NCBI GenBank assembly: GCA_905250125.1
Contig: CAJNOL010000339.1
Coordinates: 62,001-126,000 of the forward strand
DNA length: 64,000 bases
DNA from: Rotaria sordida
Lineage: Eukaryota; Rotifera; Eurotatoria; Philodinida; Philodinidae
Direction of reading: 5' to 3'
This document shows, piece by piece, positions 47,401 to 59,400 of this stretch (position 1 is the first letter of the stretch; every line of letters begins with the position of its first letter). Below the pieces are notes generated by a model, which worked only from the letters and a program-made list of their open reading frames with translations, searched no databases and was not told where the DNA came from. A program made the translations under genes and the position numbers.

Positions 47401-47538
47401 TGATGAATTTTCTGTATGACGAAATCTATTTATTTATAGAAAAAAAACAAAATAATTGAATGCTTATGTCAAACTCATTTACCTCCGAAATAGATTTGAT
47501 GACGATTGTCGATAGAAAATACGGACAGCTTTTAACAT
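44457..47538 (-). CDS. PMPCA: Mitochondrial processing peptidase alpha subunit
   Basis: Non-catalytic alpha subunit of the matrix protease that removes presequences. Eleven exons give 535 residues (human 525): 47483-47538, 47230-47425, 47122-47164, 46992-47071, 46858-46940, 46709-46811, 46556-46651, 46225-46488, 45181-45259, 44988-45123, 44457-44928. The N terminus [20 protein letters not shown] is a typical mitochondrial presequence. Family landmarks: [59 protein letters not shown], and the diagnostic glycine-rich loop [18 protein letters not shown] followed by YLNVLNR. Late region: [20 protein letters not shown]. The HxxEH zinc site of the beta subunit is absent, as expected. Intron 45260-46224 is about 1 kb and contains a foldback repeat. 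DCAF6 follows 117 bp downstream on the same strand. Confidence 0.96.
45557..46064. mobile_element. ACGAGG-family foldback element in PMPCA intron
   Basis: The left end is CTGACGAGGAAAATCTCTC and the right end, reverse complemented, is TTAACGAGAGAAGTCC. Inner arms match strongly: TTCAACTTGAAACTTTGCAC / TTCGACTTGAAACTTTGTAC, then GTCTTAATGAGAATAG / AACTTAATGAGAATAG, then TTCAGATCTT in both (left about 45797-45885, right about 45965-46045). The left half also matches 37327-37560. There is no coding capacity and no target duplication could be defined. Confidence 0.65.
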
Positions 47539-48542
47539 ATTGATCGTTGAAATACAGGTGACTCTGTATAATAGTTCTGCGCAAATCTAAAATTAGTACA
47601 TTTTTCGATTGGTAAAAATGATAAACGAATACGTAACTATGTAAATAATTGTTCTAACGATTTGTAGCGACGTCTATCCGAATGGAATTCTATATCAAAA
47701 ATAGATAAGTTTTGATGAATGTAGCAAATATTCATACGTTAGGCGCTAGAGATATATAGGAAAGTGAGTTGTCTTTTATGAACAATATCGAATACTTTCT
47801 ATAGATGATGCACACTTCACGTACCATTCAATGTCAACTAATGTGCGTGTATGATCTAAAGAACAACTCAATATCGGTTCATTTTAAACCTACATGAAAA
47901 TTTCTAAAGCATAAGATCGAATACAAATATAAATAAAATTTTTATGGTTAGTCTCAACCATTAATTCTTAATGAATTGAGTTGAGCAAATTTTACGATGA
48001 ACACTCATCGGAGCTACGAGTTTTGGCCTATGGGTTGAATTTTGAATAGAGCACGAAATTTCGTGGAGTTGTCACATATTATCACTGTAAACTCTTTTTC
48101 ATCAAAAACCTAGTCTCATTTAGTCCTTTCATTGGTTTAAACTATCTACAATGAAGTGCGAGATAGTATAGAAAGAAGAACAAAGAATACGGACGTGAAG
48201 TTGGAGTAATAGTAAATTACACAGAGGAACGGTTGACATATCAGATAAATTCTAATAGTTTAAGCGTGTCACTAGTTTACGTAGTCCATTGGGATGTAGG
48301 CATTTTGTCGACAAACAGCTAATATCAGCTAAATCATCTGTTCACATGAAAAAAATTTTCTATTATTCAACAAAATATCGTTGTCTTGTTTTCCTCTTTC
48401 TTAAACAGATTGTGATTGAATTTATGTTAAAAAAATACAAGATAGTTGATAATGCTGATGAATAATTTTGGACAGTGTGACAAGCCAGACTGTCTGCAGG
48501 AAAATTTTTTAACCAGGTCAGTGGCGCATGAAATAAGCTTGA

Positions 48543-49133
48543 CTGACGAGGAAATCTCCCCAGCAGATACCTCCTACCGATTTCAATGATTTTTTTTGTC
48601 TATAGACACTGCATAGTATTCTAGTGAAAAACCTTAAAAAGATTTCAGTTCGCATTGAGATTTAAAGGAGCTATCAAATTTTTAATATGTCTGTTTGTAC
48701 GAGATCACTATAGGATCCAAGATTTTTAATTTTGTCTTGAAACTATTTCCATTTGAAGTTTTCATATGCAGTAGTTTGTATGAAAAGTTTCTGAATTTGT
48801 AGACTTATTATTCCTGCAATAGAAGCTCTTCTCAATAATTTTTTATTATTCATTATACTTTGAAAAGCTCATAACTCAGAGATATGATGTCAGCAAACTC
48901 TGAAACTCTTCATACAAGCTAATGTATATGAAACTTTCAAATGCAGATAGTTTCAAAACTTTTTCGATAACCCTAGGTTGTATAGTGATCTCGTACAAAA
49001 AGAGATAATAAAGATATAATAGCTCCATTAAGTCTCAATAGAAGCTTAAATCCTTTTATGGTTTTTCAATAGATACTTTACAGTATGTATTGACAAAAAA
49101 CATCATTGAAATAGGTAGAGAGCATCTCGTGAA
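48543..49133. mobile_element. ACGAGG-family foldback element
   Basis: The left end is CTGACGAGGAAATCTCC. The arms (about 48575-48830 and 48850-49115) match in reverse complement through many blocks: ATTTCAATGATNTTTTTTGTC, AAAAACC.TAAAA.GATTT, GGAGCTAT, TTTGTACGAGATCACTATA, TTTTGAAACTAT, GTTTCATATNCA and GTATGAANAGTTTC. By eye they are about 75-80% identical over more than 200 bases. Related directly repeated segments, AAATAAGCTTGACTGA and CAATAAGCTTGGCTGA, flank the unit. Confidence 0.68.
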
Positions 49134-49707
49134 CGATTTCTGAAGCAGAAACAATAAGCTTGGCTGATCAAAGTTTAGTACATAATGGATCGACTTTCAT
49201 AAATCCAACTCACCTAATGGAGAGCTCTGTTAATTATATAAAGAGTTTCACATAATAGCTGAGGATAAATTGTCAACGACGTTTTTCATACTTTTTCTTG
49301 GTGTAGAAGACTGAAATTATTTTTACATATATATCTAGCCAAGATCTTTAATATTTGATATTTGTAACATCTTTATTTCTTGATCAGTGATATTTATAAA
49401 TATCTGATGAAAAGAAATTTTACAAGACAAATTTTTCAAAAATGTAAATTATAACATAACTCAATGCGTAAGAACATGTTCTTTCTACGATCAATTGTAA
49501 TTGATTAATTATTTCATCTATCATTTTTGCACATTTTTCTTTTGAAAATTTCTCGCATTCTCATGCATTTTCTTGTTTTAATTATAATAATGTATCAAAC
49601 ACTTTTTCGTTCAGTATATCTCACACATTTTCAATTCTTCATATATCAACAAATTTAACATTACTATTTACTGATTCTATATGTTCATTAAATAATTATG
49701 CTACGAA

Positions 49708-49797
49708 TAGAGCCCATCGGATTCAAAATGTTCGGACTCGGTGAACAAAAAAACTTCAGACCTGCACGACTGGATCCAGAACCAACCTGATGGGCTC
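49708..49797. repeat. Short GC-rich hairpin
   Basis: GAGCCCATCGGATTC on the left pairs imperfectly with GAACCAACCTGATGGGCTC on the right, enclosing AAAATGTTCGGACTCGG. The GGA/GGG-TC-AAAATTTT-CGGACTCG core resembles the patch at 2745-2775. Confidence 0.5.
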
Positions 49798-50389
49798 TAG
49801 GTATAAACCATGCGACCAATATTCCATTTTGTTTTGAAATGACTTAAGTTCAATATAAACCATTTACGATAAAATTTGGCACTAAATCTAAAAGTAGTAC
49901 AGAAATTCGTATATGTTAATGTTATCCATACGTTTCACTGCCAGTTTTAGCTAGAGAGCTGAAACTTTAGGAAATTAAAAATCTTGATTAAATATATATA
50001 TATATATGAGAAAAATTTTAGCTTTCTACGTCAATAAACACTACGAAAAATATCGTTGGCAATCTATCCTCAGTTATTATGAGATACACTTTCCTTTAAA
50101 AGATAGACAAAAGTTCAGGGAGAAAAATATGTTCCTCAAAAACTACTTGTACACTAAGCACAACATTGAATAAAATGAATATCTTCACTTTAATAAAAAA
50201 ATTTTATTATATCATCTTTATTCATTTATTGTTGTTGACCTAAGAATAAATTCATTCATAGAATAAAACTTTTTTTCCGCATAAAATATATTATTAATGC
50301 ATTTCAAAATGTCTTATTTTCTTTTCAATGATTTGTCTGCATAAAAAATTGTTCTTTAATATTCTATCAATTTAAATAATTTTCATGAC

Positions 50390-51088
50390 CAGGGTTCCCG
50401 ATTAGAAAGAGGGAGCGACTTTACCCCTCAAAATTTCAGACTTTCTGCCATAATTTTTGATAATACTTGCTGCAAAACTTTTAAAGTTCCGTTCAACAGA
50501 AAACCCCTGCATTTGCTGAAATAAAATCAAAAATACTTTCTGTGAAATTTCTCATAGAAAGTCGATGTTATTTCTGTGAGAAACTTGGAATAAATGAAAT
50601 CGACTTTCTGCAAGAAATTTGGCAAAAATAATATATGGAGAAAAGTTCGCAACAATTTTCTTAATGATATATTTTTGAAACTACTTGAACAATTTTAACA
50701 AATAAATTGTTCTTTGTAAATTGTAGAGCTTTTCACACGACATCTTGTGACATATTTTCTTTAATACAACTTATTAATTGATGAAAAATTGAAATGTAAA
50801 ATGCAGCCATTTAATCTATCACACCCATTATTTTTGGAGAATCAAAAAACGTATGTCACAAGCTTTCTTTATTGACTCTCTTACTTCTTGAGCTAGAACC
50901 TTTATTTTTGCACAATAAGTACATTTTGACATGCTCTTTCAAATGACTATTTATTTGTTGCAATTACTTAAACAACTGCAAAAATATATCGATTACAAAA
51001 AGTTCTCAGAACTTTTTTCCGTATCTCAGCATCGACTTTCTGACAAATTTTTCGCTCCTCCTACTCCCAAAAACAATCGGAAATCCTG
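50390..51088. mobile_element. Non-autonomous hAT-type element with perfect 8-bp target duplication
   Basis: A 699 bp element. Terminal repeats are CAGGGTTCCCGATT and, at the right end reverse complemented, CAGGATTTCCGATT. Weaker similarity continues inward to AAAATTT..AGA.TTTCTG / AAAATTTGTCAGAAAGTC. The flanking octamer TTCATGAC is identical at 50382-50389 and 51089-51096. The 8-bp duplication and CAGG start are diagnostic of the hAT superfamily. No transposase frame is visible. The interior has several copies of an AGAAAGTCGAT.TTNTTTCTG-like segment. Confidence 0.9.
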
Positions 51089-51538
51089 TTCATGACTTCG
51101 CACAATATTTATATCGGAAAAAAGATTAATATCGTTTAACACTATACTGGGTGTTTTCTTTCTTTAGCCGGAAACATCAAAATTCAACAAAACAGCCAAT
51201 ATAATACCGCATGTAATAAGCTGAATGTGAATGAAATTAATAGAAAAATTGCTTTGCTAAGTATTGAAAGTACAGAATTGTTAACAACTAGTTGTTACTT
51301 ATAAGAGATCACACATATTTGAAATGCATATTTATTATAGATGTTAAGTAATGTCAAGTTTGGTTGTATATTGGAAATATTCTCATGACTTTATCGAGCT
51401 CGTAAAATTTTTCGAAAACAATATACAAGCATGAATGGAATAATATGTCAGCATTATAAAAAGGTTATTTACTTTTTTTTCCCAAAAAACAATTTATTAT
51501 CTACATGATAACAAAAGAAAAAGGAAAACAAAAACTGA

Positions 51539-52078
51539 TCAATAATCAGTTTCTATTGTCTTATTATGATTATCCATCAATCGAATTGTTGATAAAAGAT
51601 CTGCAATATCAATTAAACGATCACCAAATTGAATAGCTAAATTATGTGTTAATGATCGATTGAAATTAATAATAATTGTTGTTTGTAACATTTGATTTAA
51701 ATTATTTAAATGTTCATTAAATAAAATTTCACATGGATAATTATCATATTTACTAATAGTAAATGTATTATTAATCGATACAAATGTATCTGATACATTT
51801 GAATGAATAGAAACAAAAACAGAATCATTATTACGACTAAAGTTTGATTGAAATTCATAAGATTTATTATATTTAATAGAATTTGTTAATGTGGCTGTTG
51901 TTGTCATTTCTTCTTCATATTTCATTGTTGTTGTATTTAAAACTGTAGTTGTTTCTGTTGGAAAAGTTGTTGTTGTCGTTGTTAGTTTTTTTATAGTCTT
52001 AGTTATATTCAATGGCGAAATTGTTTTGCTATTTATTAAAATAATAAATGAAACGAAAATGATTGAACGAAACAACAT
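51539..52078 (-). CDS. Thr-rich secreted protein, unknown
   Basis: A single-exon frame of 179 residues that I do not recognise. It starts MLFRSIIFVSFIILINSKTI, a clear signal peptide. A Thr-rich segment (KLTTTTTTFPTETTTVLNTT) suited to O-glycosylation follows, then many N-glycosylation sites (NKS, NFS, NVS, NNTF, NRS). A more ordered C-terminal half has one Cys (DNYPCEILFNEHLNNLNQML). It lies head to head with the four-TM gene at 52795, about 700 bp apart. It may be a cell-surface or extracellular glycoprotein. The function is unknown. Confidence 0.7.
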   Translation of the reverse strand: MLFRSIIFVSFIILINSKTISPLNITKTIKKLTTTTTTFPTETTTVLNTTTMKYEEEMTTTATLTNSIKYNKSYEFQSNFSRNNDSVFVSIHSNVSDTFVSINNTFTISKYDNYPCEILFNEHLNNLNQMLQTTIIINFNRSLTHNLAIQFGDRLIDIADLLSTIRLMDNHNKTIETDY

Positions 52079-52794
52079 GTTGGAAAAAATGAATGAATGT
52101 TCATTGCCTGATTATATATAATTTCAAAACAATGACCGACCATTGTGTTCAGACTATTCAATTTTATGAACAGTCTATATGTGAATTTTTTTTTTTTGCA
52201 TTGATCGAAATGAAGTGAGAAAAATTGATGATGATAATGATATGAAAGATTAAAAGGAAAGATAAAATTTATTTTTGTAGTTTAATATAAAGAAAAAAAA
52301 AACTCCCGTTCTCATTGTTCGTCTAGATGATTGAGCAAAATAAGTTGCATATTTTTTTTTCTATGTTAAAAAGAAAAGAAAAAATCGATTAATAATGTAG
52401 ATCAAAAGTTTGAGTAATATGGAAATATTCAAATGAACAAGTCATTATCATCATCATCAATTGTAGAATATTCTATTTGATTATTATTAATTATAATTCA
52501 GTTTGAAAAGAAAAAAAAAAGTACATTTCGATAACAATGTTGACATTCAAAGAGATGTGTATGTGGCCGTTTTTCTTTCTTTTTTTTCTTAAAAATGAAT
52601 ATGAGAAAGAAATAGAAAAAAGAAAAATAATTCTTAGTTGACTAGAACAAATAAAAAAGAAACCTTTGTAACATTTATACATTAGAAAAAAAAGAATAGC
52701 TAAAGTAAATAAATCGAGTAATACTATATAAGATTCAATAGTTTTATTACATATGAAATATTTGTAAAATAAGTGTAGAAAAAAATTTAGTATC
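52079..52794. other. Divergent intergenic region
   Basis: About 700 bp between the secreted-protein gene (-) and the four-TM gene (+), which probably contains both promoters. It has poly-A/T runs only. The minus-strand ORF at 52491-52796 is hydrophobic by base composition and not supported. Confidence 0.5.
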
Positions 52795-53666
52795 ATGATT
52801 AATAACGCTGCAGTAGCTCCAACAGCTCCAATACCGCCAACAGTTCCACCAAATAATCCAACACAACAAGAATGGAGACAAAAATATCCAGCAGTTCTTT
52901 CTGGTATACTTTCTTGTTTTCAATTCATTCTTACTCTTGCTATTATTGGGTGTGAAATTGGTAGTATACTTATCGATATTGTTACTGCTACAATTTATGT
53001 TGGTCTTTGGGCAGGTTTATTTTTTATTGTTGCATCAATTTCACAATCATCTTCATGTAATTATTTCATTAAGATTCTTTTTATTTTTCATCCATATATT
53101 AATTTTTGTTTTGTTTTATAGCATGTTGTTGTCGTGATCGAGGTTGTGCGACATATACACTTGCAACACAATGTATATCATTATTTTTTGCAGCTTGTGT
53201 TATTGGTTTTGATGCTTATTTTTTAATACAACCTTCAACATGTTTTTTTCCATCATCAACATGTAATAGTTCAGGATCTACACGAGGTTTATTTTATTCG
53301 ACTTCAAATTTTAATGATATCAAAATACCATTAATTAAAGCACAATTAGGTGCTGCTTGTGGAATGTTTGTTTTATGTTTGGTTTTTATTATAATATATA
53401 TAGTAACAGCTATTCGAATTAAACGAGCTAGAACAAAACCAACTGTTTATCCAGAAGCACAAAATACATTGCCAGCTGTACCAACTGGACCTGATGGTAT
53501 GATAACTGCTCCACCGGTTATGAATATTCGTGCACATAAACCTGGTTCTCCTTTATATCATCGTCCAACGATAGTTCTGGATAATGGTGATGGACGTGCA
53601 AATGATCTTGTATGTCCAACTTGTACTACTACGATGGCTGTAACTGTACGAAAGAAACTTCCATAA
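52795..53666 (+). CDS. Four-transmembrane protein (MARVEL/MS4A-like topology)
   Basis: Two exons (52795-53056, 53122-53666) give 268 residues. A Pro-rich cytosolic N terminus (APTAPIPPTVPPNNPTQQ) is followed by four hydrophobic helices at about residues 35-55, 60-82, 100-120 and 165-190. The fourth reads GMFVLCLVFIIIYIVTAIRI. A Cys cluster (SCCCRDRGCATYT) lies between helices 2 and 3. A loop with FFPSSTCNSS lies between 3 and 4. A Pro-rich C-terminal tail of about 80 residues ends with CPTCTTT. The topology fits MARVEL or MS4A/CD20-type tetraspans, but I cannot assign a family. AATAAA lies at about 53767. A decayed partial copy lies at 54613-54780. Confidence 0.75.
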
Positions 53667-54585
53667 TAATAGTTTATGATTCAATCTATATGATTAAGAA
53701 AAAACAAAACAACACACTGATATATTTTTAATGATAGGTGTTCATCTAATGAATATATTTTTTTAAAATAAATATTTGTTTAAACAAAAGTCTTTTGAAA
53801 TTTTATACATCGTTCATTTTCTTAAATTTTTATTTATATATAAACATTGATCGAATATCAAATTAAACTCAATTGTAATATAGAAAAATGAGAACATGAA
53901 TTCTATAGAATTCATTTAAAGATACTAAATTACATCTTAGATCTTCTTTTCACATTAACAAATGTAATGTATATCATTGAAATCCAACAATAGTATATGA
54001 ATGTATTCTATCTATTCGATTCATTTTACATTAAGAGAATAGAATTTATTCTAAAACACTTCGAAATAACAATGAACTTTATAGTTTTATTATAAGACTA
54101 TAGTTCTCCATTATCAAGATGAGTGTAAAATAGGTAATAAGAAAAAGCATGACGTGAATAAAAAAAAAACTAATGTTTGCTCAAGAACGGGTAGATTTGT
54201 CATGTTCGATATGAAAATTAGATAGGATAATTAAAAAAAAACAAAAATGAAAAAATGAAGAAAACCTAAAAGTCGATTGATTAATCAAACCAAGAAAAAA
54301 AAACAACAGTATAACAAAAACTAATAATATTATTCAAAATTGAATAAAAGTACAATCATAATAATTGAAAATACATATGAAATATAATTCTAATAATAAA
54401 TTTCGATGAATTCTTTCAAATCTATTTTTCTTATTATTGATGTCTGTGCACGTACAACATTTTCTATTATTAATTCTAAATTAAATTGTATATTTATTGA
54501 TCCTTTTCTATATTATCATTGATCTTGATTTCGGATCTCATGATAACATAAATTTCTAGATTATTATTTTATTTAATATTGAAAT
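53667..54585. other. Intergenic region after the four-TM gene
   Basis: 3' end of the four-TM gene (AATAAA at about 53767), then AT-rich sequence with a short palindrome (GAATTCTATAGAATTC near 53898). Nothing else recognised. Confidence 0.5.
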
Positions 54586-54612
54586 ATGAAGAAAAGAAAA
54601 GTTTGCCAACTT

Positions 54613-54780
54613 GATTTTTCGCATGTCTGTTATCATCATACTTATAAATATCCAACATATGTATTTTTAATTCAATGTATTGCATTATTTTTTGTAGCTT
54701 CTGTGATTGATTTTGATGATTATTTTTCAATTCATTCGATTGCATGTTTTTTTTCCATTATAATTATGTAATATTACAGT
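54613..54780 (+). pseudogene. Decayed partial tandem copy of the four-TM gene
   Basis: The translated stretch IQCIALFFVASVIDFDDYFS, then IACFF, parallels residues ATQCISLFFAACVIGFDAYF, then STCFF, of the intact neighbour in order and spacing. The DNA also aligns (TCAATGTAT.GCATTATTTTTTG.AGCTT). After the CFF block the frame ends. Cysteines of the loop and the rest of the protein are not recognisable, apart from a possible GATGGTACGATAAATGC near 54972. The nearest ATG (54586) is probably accidental. It is on the same strand, about 1 kb downstream of its parent. Confidence 0.68.
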
Positions 54781-56422
54781 TTCTATTCACGATATATATA
54801 TATATATATTCAATTCCGAACAGCATTTTCACAATATACAAATATCTTTACTTCAAGGATAACTAGTTACTAATGTTTGCTCTTCATATAGATTATATAA
54901 TGATGTATGTAGTAACATACATACTCGAATGAAGAAAGATGAACAACCATAAAAAAAGATGTTCTCATTTCTAACTGATGGTACGATAAATGCATTTTTT
55001 TGATGAAAATTATTGATACAAGTGTTTTTGTAAAACTTTCATTGGTCGATTAATTCCAATGATATAAAACTCATTTAAAATATGATGAAATATCAGTATT
55101 TTATTCAGCGTTACGGGCTAAGAGGCTAATGTACTTTCGAATATCCGATTGAATTTCATAGAGTTTGTGGTTATTGTGTACTACGTGTTTGCGTTTCTAA
55201 AAATAAATATTCACCTTTTCCAAACAAGAAAATTTGGATGAAACATCTATTTATGAAGATATATATTCTTGAAAAAGTTTGATTAATATATTCATCACAA
55301 ATAAAATTTTTGTTATAAGCTGTCAATGAACAATTTTTCGATTCATTGATGCAGAGAATAGCTTCAGGCAATTTTTTTGTTTTTCTATCGAAATTTTCAT
55401 TAACGAATATCTTCAATCGATCAATATTTTGATTATAATAATTTGTTTTCAATTTATTCAAACGAATAAATACAATTTTCATAATTATACAAAGAATCAT
55501 TAGAGAATATTTGATCAGTATATACAATAGTTATATATTTACTTCATTGAAATTTTGAAATGTTTGACTGAATAGATCAATTCTTACTGCCATCTATTTT
55601 GATTATTTATTTTGATAAATAACCAATAAGAAAAATTGTCATGATTCATTATTGTATTAATATTATTATTTAACCATATATACCGTCGAGTAAGTAGGCA
55701 AATATATATACAATGTAAAACAAACGATGAGATAGAAAGAATGAGAGAATAAAAGTTACAATTGATTTATTCATGCTCCGATTTATTTATATAGTTGCAC
55801 TTAACCAAATAACTTTAGTATCAATGACAATTCTTGTTTCTTTCTTGATTTTTCTTTTCTATATAGAGAATGTCAAAACTATATCATCGAACGATAAATA
55901 AACCTATTAAAAAAAAGAAACCAAAATCATCAATTGTTCGTTTCATATTCATGAGAAATTTAATCTTATCAGTACTTTTCATATTTCCTTTCTTCATTTT
56001 TGTTGACCTTGACATTCGACATCTTTTTTTTCTATAAGAATAAATAATATCATAAAACATTATATGTTGAGAGCATAAGAGGAAATATAGGGGAATGTAC
56101 GTCGCCTATTACTGTGATGGCTATGGCTACCATTCTTTTTGCTACCGATGTATATATGTAGACATCACAAGCCATAAAATAAGCAAAAGAAACGAGACAA
56201 AGACAGATGTTCTGTTCTGTTCTGTTCTATTCTATTCTATCCTACTCTTTGTTTAATATCTATGCGTTTTTCGTAGACAGTAAAAAGAACACTAATCACT
56301 GATCAACAATAGTGAATGTGACCAGAAATATACAAACTAACTAAACATTAATGACCTGATTCTATTTTCTTTATTTAGAAAATGTTGTTAGTAGGCAGTC
56401 TAAAAATTTCATTTTATATGTG
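54781..56422. other. Intergenic region upstream of MRTF
   Basis: Contains one weak minus-strand ORF (55171-55527, listed separately), a TGTTC/TATTC pentanucleotide run at about 56213-56240, and a 3' splice acceptor (TTTATTTAG at about 56378) before the MRTF start. No other feature is supported. Confidence 0.5.
55171..55527 (-). CDS. Hypothetical 118-residue protein, weak
   Basis: A single open frame. The N-terminal 20 residues are hydrophobic (ILIKYSLMILCIIMKIVFI), like a signal anchor. The middle has NES and NCS sites and several Cys (CINESKNCSLTAYNKNFIC). There is no family match. AT-rich DNA yields such frames by chance, but the density of Cys and glycosylation sites after a signal-like start makes it worth keeping. 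Confidence 0.3.
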   Translation of the reverse strand: MYILIKYSLMILCIIMKIVFIRLNKLKTNYYNQNIDRLKIFVNENFDRKTKKLPEAILCINESKNCSLTAYNKNFICDEYINQTFSRIYIFINRCFIQIFLFGKGEYLFLETQTRSTQ

Positions 56423-59400
56423 ATGGCATTTCATAATAATAATAATAATAACACCAATAATACTGGAAAGAAAATCGACGAGATGTCGACACCTAAAGAT
56501 GAAGACAGCCCAAAACAACAAATAAATGAACAGTCATTAACACAAGATCTTGAAAAAAATCGAGAATGTAAGTTAAATAAAATAAAAAAAATCATTCATA
56601 ACAACTTTTATATATATATATATATATAAATTTTTTAATTTCTCATAGCACTTAAACGTAAATTACAAACACGTCGATCACTTAAACAACTTGTTGATGT
56701 TGGTATTATGCCACCACCGAAAGCACCATTACCATTTTATGAACAACGTAAACAATTACAAATGCGAAAAGTAGAGTTTTCTTTTCTTTTTTCATCTTAA
56801 TTATTCATAAATTTGATATTTTTCATAGACACAAGATATATTAAAAAATAAAATAATATCTCGACCTGATCGTCAATTATTAATTGAACATAATATATTG
56901 TCAGATACAACAGCAGCACCAGCTATACAAAAAACTCAATGTCAATTAAAACGTGCACGTTTAGCTGATAATTTAAATGATAAATTAGCAGCACGTCCTG
57001 GAATATTAGAATTAGTTGCAAATAATATTTTAGAAATTGATCCTAATCTTAAAGAAGCTATACAACATGGACGTATTAAATTTCCAACAACAAAATCAAC
57101 ACCAAAATTTATAATAGATCAACAACCAAGACCATTACGTCCAAAAACATCATCATTTTCAAATACAATTAATGGACAATCTTTTACAACAACGACAACA
57201 GCAAAACGTTCATTAACATCAACATCAAAAATAAAATCAAGTTTAACATTTCATGAATATAAAGGACCATCACAAAAAGTTGAAATAACTAAAGTACCAT
57301 TACAACCAACACCATCACTTATTGTACAACCAGTACAAGCAACAATTTTACCACTTGTACCATTAGAACAATCTAATCAACTTAATGAAAATCATTATAG
57401 AATACAATTAAGACAACAACAATTATTTCTTGAATTACTTCATGATAATACAAATGAAAATGATGATAAAATTGATAATAATAATAATAATAATAATGGT
57501 AGTAATGATACTAATAATGATGATAATCCAATAGGTAATTTACTTCAACAACCTATTGATGACAATGTTAATTTATTAACACCAATATCTGATGAAATTC
57601 CAACATTTGAAAAAATGAAATTAGTTGATTTAAAAAATGAATGTAGAAAATTAAATTTAAGTACAACAGGTACAAAAATGAAATTAATTGAAAAATTAAG
57701 AAATGCTAAGGTCAACATGTCAGGTAAGAAAATAAAAATAAAAACAAAAACAACGATAAATTTCATCAATTTAGATACAACAATTATTCCATCACAAATA
57801 ATAACTACTGAATCATCTTCAACTCAAATAAAAAATCCATCAACATCATCGGTTACATTCTTAAGTAAATAAAGTTTAAATTTGAGTGCAATTTTTTTTT
57901 ATATAAGAAAATCAAGCAAATTTATCATTTATTTTAATAATGTTTAAAAAAAATTCTATAATGAAATTTTTACAGAAGAAAACAATATGTTTCTTTTTTT
58001 TTTTGTTATCTCTTGGGATAAAACAAATTCGAACATTAATCAAAAACAATATGAAAAAGGTTTCTTTTTTTTTTTTTGCAAGTTTTTTTTATAGAATCTT
58101 TTTCCAATTTATATGAAGAATAACACATGCTTTTCTAATCAGATAAGTGTTATAAACACTCTGGAGAATAAAAAACTTGTTGCAATAAGTGTTTTTTTAC
58201 ATTCCAGTGGGAACCTATATTTTTTAATTTCTTCCACCACGTACGACCACGAAGAAAACAGGTAATCGCCTCTTGAGAATTCCGCTTTCGTTTTTAAGAG
58301 ACTTTATTCTTGAATGTCTTGACTAAACAAAAAAAAAAATTAACTCAAAATAAGATTGTTTTTGTTTTGTTTTTGCAAAAAAATTCATTTCATAAAAATA
58401 AAAAAAAAACAAAATAAATTTTTCGAATTAATTTGTTTGCTTTGTTTTTTTTCTATAGTACCAACACCTTCATTAAGTGATCAAGAACTTTATCAACAAC
58501 AACAACAAAAAATTATTGAATTAGAAAATCAATTACAAAAATTAAAACAACTTGATTCTTTTTCACTTCAAGCATCACATCTTATTCAACATGTTGACAA
58601 TGCAACAACTGTAAATAATTTTTTTTCTTTTTATAAATTTTTATCAAAAAACTATATGAATTCTATTTTCAGATTCCACCAAAATGTAATCCAATTGTAT
58701 CCGTTGAATTACAAAAACGTAACAAAAAAAAAAAGAAGCTAAAAATTTCTTTTCGATAAATTAATTAAATTCTTCTCATTTTTAGGTGTGCTTTTACATC
58801 AACAAGAAAGATTAAAACAAAAAATTCATGATGAACAACAACAACAACAACAACATTCAATTGTTCCTTTAACACCTGAATCTGTTGCACAATTTCTTGC
58901 AAATCAAACTCAACCACAAACGTCAGATAATCATCCATGGTCAATACATCATTCACTGTCAGCTCCAACTTTTCCAACATTTATGGATAGTAATTATTAT
59001 GATACATGCCATGTGGTAAATAATAATAGTAGCAAATAAAACAACAAATCAATCGTTTTCTTTTTTCTCTTAGGCAAATAATGAAACAAAATTAGTCGAT
59101 GATGATGCTATTTTAAGTCTATTGGATGATTTTTCTGGTAAAATATAGATTAAGAAAATATGATTAAAAAAAAGATTTATTTTTATTTTTAGATACAACT
59201 TCAACATTACCATTACATCCAGATGATTCTCTATCAAATCCTACAAATTCTTATGTATCATCATCTCCTAATACACACATGGATTGGTTACCAATGATAG
59301 CATCTCCAACAATAGTTAATGATTTATATGATGATAATAATTCTGATTTAACACAATTTCTTAATCAATTTGGTAATGATCATCATCATCTATTTGATGC

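Larger units (their letters stand above)
47539..51538. other. Intergenic region rich in foldback elements
   Basis: Four kilobases between PMPCA and the Thr-rich secreted protein gene, without a gene I can support. It holds the ACGAGG-family foldback (48543-49133), a short GC-rich hairpin (49708-49797) and a hAT-type element (50390-51088). Confidence 0.6.

Noticed and set aside
52491..52796. Hydrophobic minus-strand ORF
   Set aside because: Composition effect of A-rich sequence (Phe/Leu/Ile codons on the complement), with no other support.
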